64,000 nucleotides of DNA, taken from the NCBI RefSeq assembly GCF_023667495.1, contig NZ_JAMOZL010000016.1, positions 1 to 64,000 of the forward strand. The letters run 5' to 3'. Under the pieces are notes generated by a model. The model saw only the letters and a list, made by a program, of their open reading frames with translations, did not search any database and was not told the origin of the DNA. This document shows positions 62,067-64,000 of the stretch, piece by piece. The number at the start of each line of letters is the position of its first letter. The first letter of the stretch is position 1. The position numbers and the translations under genes were made by a program. This DNA comes from Dyadobacter sp. MSC1_007. Its GTDB lineage: Bacteria > Bacteroidota > Bacteroidia > Cytophagales > Spirosomataceae.

Positions 62067-63100
62067 AAAAAGTATCGCTCAAAGATATCGCGCAGCAGGC
62101 AGGTGTTTCCACCGCCCTGGTTTCTTATGTCCTGAACGGAAAAGAGAAGGAAACCAGGGTGGGGGAGGCCATCGCCCACAAGATCAGGCAGATTGCAAAG
62201 GATCTGAACTACCAGCCTAATCATCTGGCCAAAAGCCTGCGAAGCGGTAAAACACACACGATAGGGCTCATTATAGCTGATATTTCAAACCCGTTTTTCG
62301 CCAACATCGCCCGCGTTGTGGAAGATGAGGCCAAAAAGAATGGCTACACCGTCATTATTGGCAGCTGCGATGAGCATGCGGAAAAGTCCTGGGATTTACT
62401 GAATGTATTGATCAACCGGCAGGTCGACGGTTTCATTATCGTTTCCTGTGAAGGTTCTGAAAACCAGGTGCATTATCTCAAAGAGCGAAATATACCGTTT
62501 GTGCTGCTGGACCGGCATTTCCCCGAGATCCAGACCGACTTTGTAGCGACCAACAATTACAAGGCATCCTACGACGCCGGCATTCATCTGATTAAAAGCG
62601 GCTATTCGAAAATTGGTATCATGGCTTATAAATCGAACATGTACCACATGGAGGAGCGTGTGAGAGGTTACAAGCATGCCCTGCGTGACAACAATATCGA
62701 ATTCCATGAATCCTGGCTCAAAGAAGTGCATTTCGAAGCAATGGATAGCGAGGTAAAAACGGCCATCGATGAGATACTATCGGCCGAACACCGCGTTGAA
62801 GCGATCATTTTCGCGACTTACGGTCTGGCTATCAATGGTTTGAAATACATTAACGAGTTGCGCCTGAAAGTGCCGTCCGACATGGCTATCGTCAGTTTCG
62901 GTCAGGCCGAGGTATTCGACTTGTATTACTGCCCGATTACCTACGTGCGCCAACCGTTGGAAATGCTGGGAAAAACATCAGTGGAATACCTGCTGAAAAA
63001 ATTAAAGAACCCGGAAGAAGGCATGAAGCAGATTCTAATGGAAGCCAAGCTGATTGCCAGGGAATCGTCGAAGGCGAGAACGGTGCAGGTTGGAGGATAG
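62063..63100 (+). CDS. LacI-family transcriptional regulator
   Basis: A 345-residue repressor. The helix-turn-helix (1-60; SLKDIAQQAGVSTALVSYVLNG with the hinge near 48-60) is followed by a periplasmic-binding-protein-like sensor domain (about 62-335). The start overlaps the ManD-like stop by 4 nt (ATGA), so expression is coupled to the operon. The best operator candidate, with central CG, lies in the promoter 6.5 kb upstream at 55515. The effector is probably the sugar acid or its dehydration product. Confidence 0.94.
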   Translation: MKKVSLKDIAQQAGVSTALVSYVLNGKEKETRVGEAIAHKIRQIAKDLNYQPNHLAKSLRSGKTHTIGLIIADISNPFFANIARVVEDEAKKNGYTVIIGSCDEHAEKSWDLLNVLINRQVDGFIIVSCEGSENQVHYLKERNIPFVLLDRHFPEIQTDFVATNNYKASYDAGIHLIKSGYSKIGIMAYKSNMYHMEERVRGYKHALRDNNIEFHESWLKEVHFEAMDSEVKTAIDEILSAEHRVEAIIFATYGLAINGLKYINELRLKVPSDMAIVSFGQAEVFDLYYCPITYVRQPLEMLGKTSVEYLLKKLKNPEEGMKQILMEAKLIARESSKARTVQVGG

Positions 63101-63155
63101 CGGGGTGGGTGTTGTCAGGTTTGATCAGGTATTGTCATTAATAGTCAGGTGTTGG
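63081..63155. repeat. Array of 10-bp repeats, left copy
   Basis: Directly after the LacI stop, four 10-bp units at exact 10-nt spacing (63111-63150) share the word GTCAGGT or a close variant; the third is GTCATTA. Weaker units (CGGTGCAGGT, CGGGGTGGGT) reach back into the last LacI codons. In reverse complement the unit reads ACCTGACAAC, as in the array at 63620-63741. Confidence 0.7.
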
Positions 63156-63189
63156 AAAAATGGTTATCGGAAGGGAGAAGGATAGCCGG

Positions 63190-63535
63190 TGCCGGCGATT
63201 TTTTAGGGGACTCCTGCGGAGTCGCGATTGATCCGGTTCCCTTTTTTCTAGAAACAGGAAGCCCCTGCGGGGCAAAATCCGGCAAGCGAGGCTCCATAGG
63301 AGCCCCCGGTTTCTAGGAATGGACGATGAACGGCATAAAATGCGAGGCTCCACAGGAGCCCCCTGTTTCTAGGAACGGTAATGAACGGCACAAAGGCCAG
63401 GCTCCACAGGAGCCCCCTGTTTCTAGGAATGGACGACGAACGGCACAAACGTCTGGCTCCCTAGGAGCCTCCTATTTCTAGGAATGGCAAAGAACGGCAC
63501 GAAAGCCCGGCTCCATAGGAGCCTCCTTAATTGGC
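63190..63535. repeat. Tandem hairpin repeats with CCCTGTTTCTAG tail
   Basis: Four full units plus a part unit of 54-56 nt start at 63290, 63346, 63400, 63455 and 63509. Each begins with a short palindrome (GGCTCC-N3-GGAGCC type) followed by CCCTGTTTCTAGGAA and a GAACGGCAC segment. A reversed unit (CTAGAAACAGG then GCCCC-TGC-GGGGC) lies at 63249-63272, and a lone hairpin, GACTCC-TGC-GGAGTC, at about 63210-63224. The units differ by substitutions, so this is not a CRISPR array. Open frames across it are by-products of the repeat. Confidence 0.85.
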
Positions 63536-63755
63536 AACGTACATTTAACCCGTTTTCGCGTCAATGCATTATGGAATTAACATTTTGTTTATCAATAACA
63601 TACGACAAAAATATTTTCACAACACCCGACGACTAACAACAACGCTCCGCCATACCTGACAACTACCTGATCCACATGACAACATCTGACCACACCTGAC
63701 AAAACCCGACCACTTTTACACAAATCCGAACAATACTTGACCAAACTCAAACCCA
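63536..63755. repeat. AT-rich spacer and right-hand array of 10-bp repeats
   Basis: After an AT-rich stretch (63536-63620) comes an array of about nine degenerate copies of ACCTGAC at 63624, 63654, 63665, 63674, 63684, 63694, 63704, 63724 and 63735. Most are 9-11 nt apart, close to one helix turn. The array ends 14 nt before ATG 63756. It is oriented opposite to the left array. I see no clear TAnnTTTG box here. Confidence 0.7.
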
Positions 63756-64000
63756 ATGCAAAGAAGAAATTTTATAAAAACAGCCGTCCTCGGCTCGGCG
63801 GCCGTGGCGACAGGCTTTCCGTTGATGAAGGCCGAGGCGGCTTCGAAAATGAAGATTACAAAGATCCGGTATTATGCTGCGCCGGGCTACAATAAGCCGC
63901 TTTTCAACCAGGCGCGGGGCATTGTGGAGATCGAGACGGATGGCGGCATTATTGGCATCGGGGAGGGGGGCTCGAAAGATATGATCGAGCAATGCGCCCA
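63756..64000 (+). CDS. Tat-exported enolase-superfamily protein, N-terminal part (cut by window end)
   Basis: An open frame of 81 codons runs off the window. It starts with a Tat-like signal, QRRNFIKTAVLGSAAVATG (2-20). A mandelate racemase/muconate lactonising enzyme N-terminal pattern follows: KITKIRYY (about 33-40) and GIVEIETDGGIIGIGEGG (about 55-72). It is therefore probably a second exported sugar-acid dehydratase or racemase, near the ManD-like gene. The catalytic part is not in the window. The 10-bp repeat array lies directly upstream. Confidence 0.8.
   Translation, partial: MQRRNFIKTAVLGSAAVATGFPLMKAEAASKMKITKIRYYAAPGYNKPLFNQARGIVEIETDGGIIGIGEGGSKDMIEQCA

Noticed and set aside
63138..63448. 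Minus-strand open frames rich in CRSSSIPRNRGLLWSL repeats
   Set aside because: They are translations of the tandem DNA repeat, not a repeat protein; no start signal or promoter is present.
63290..63535. Possible CRISPR array at the tandem units
   Set aside because: The repeated part is about 54 nt long with internal palindromes, the units follow each other with no unique spacers, and no cas gene is near. The units diverge as ordinary tandem repeats.

Overview
The window looks like chromosome of a Bacteroidota species in the order Cytophagales; a Dyadobacter-like member of the Spirosomataceae is my best guess. That genus call is inference from gene style, not from a database match. The supporting marks are two SusC/SusD pairs, LytS-type kinases paired with LytTR regulators, a propeller-sensor kinase, a secreted peptidase with a type IX secretion C-terminus, Oar-like and siderophore-like TonB-dependent receptors, and promoters of the Bacteroidota form TTG-N19-TAnnTTTG. 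Base composition is near 50% GC throughout, and I see no prophage, transposase, integrase, CRISPR array or rRNA operon.

Layout. 1-0.25 kb: an intact tRNA-Lys(TTT) and, just upstream of it, a damaged second copy with a 15-nt insertion in the anticodon arm. 0.25-1.05 kb: mostly non-coding, with one likely 47-aa membrane protein. 1.07-7.4 kb: propeller kinase, LytTR regulator and a siderophore-type TonB receptor. 7.4-10.7 kb: LysR regulator divergent from an MBL-fold hydrolase, an AlkB-like dioxygenase and a lipoprotein. 10.9-16.2 kb: first SusC/SusD pair and a lipoprotein. 16.2-20.5 kb: M4-type peptidase with a T9SS sorting domain. 20.7-25.2 kb: four-gene operon for polyprenyl-linked sugar transfer. 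25.3-31.9 kb: choice-of-anchor-I lipoprotein, ThuA protein, TspO-like protein and Oar-like TonB receptor. 32-39.6 kb: phosphoesterase, a kinase downstream of a Tat-exported molybdopterin subunit, NmrA-like reductase, small membrane protein and a TPR protein with conserved histidines. 39.9-46.1 kb: PAS/GAF protein ending in a kinase H-box without an ATPase domain, a phosphoesterase/beta-barrel pair, a secreted coiled-coil protein and a sulfatase. 46.2-52.9 kb: TetR regulator and a TolC/adaptor/RND efflux operon. 52.9-55.3 kb: small membrane protein and a LytS/LytTR pair. 55.5-64 kb: second SusC/SusD pair with a Tat-exported mannonate-dehydratase-like enzyme, its LacI regulator, and the start of a second Tat-exported enolase-superfamily enzyme cut by the window edge.

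How parts work together. The 55.5-64 kb cluster is the most coherent system: outer-membrane uptake (SusCD), acid-sugar dehydration predicted outside the cytoplasm, and a LacI repressor whose likely operator lies exactly in the spacer of the operon's promoter. The efflux operon has the same logic: one 13-bp palindrome sits in front of tetR and, in inverted orientation, in front of the tolC-like gene.

The structure least explained by ordinary genes is intergenic. A family of hairpin repeats has a variable palindromic head and a constant CCCTGTTTCTAG tail (7.4 kb doubtful, 46.2 kb, 63.2-63.5 kb). Two oppositely oriented arrays of a degenerate 10-bp repeat (ACCTGACAAC-like) bracket the last repeat cluster, between the LacI gene and the final gene.
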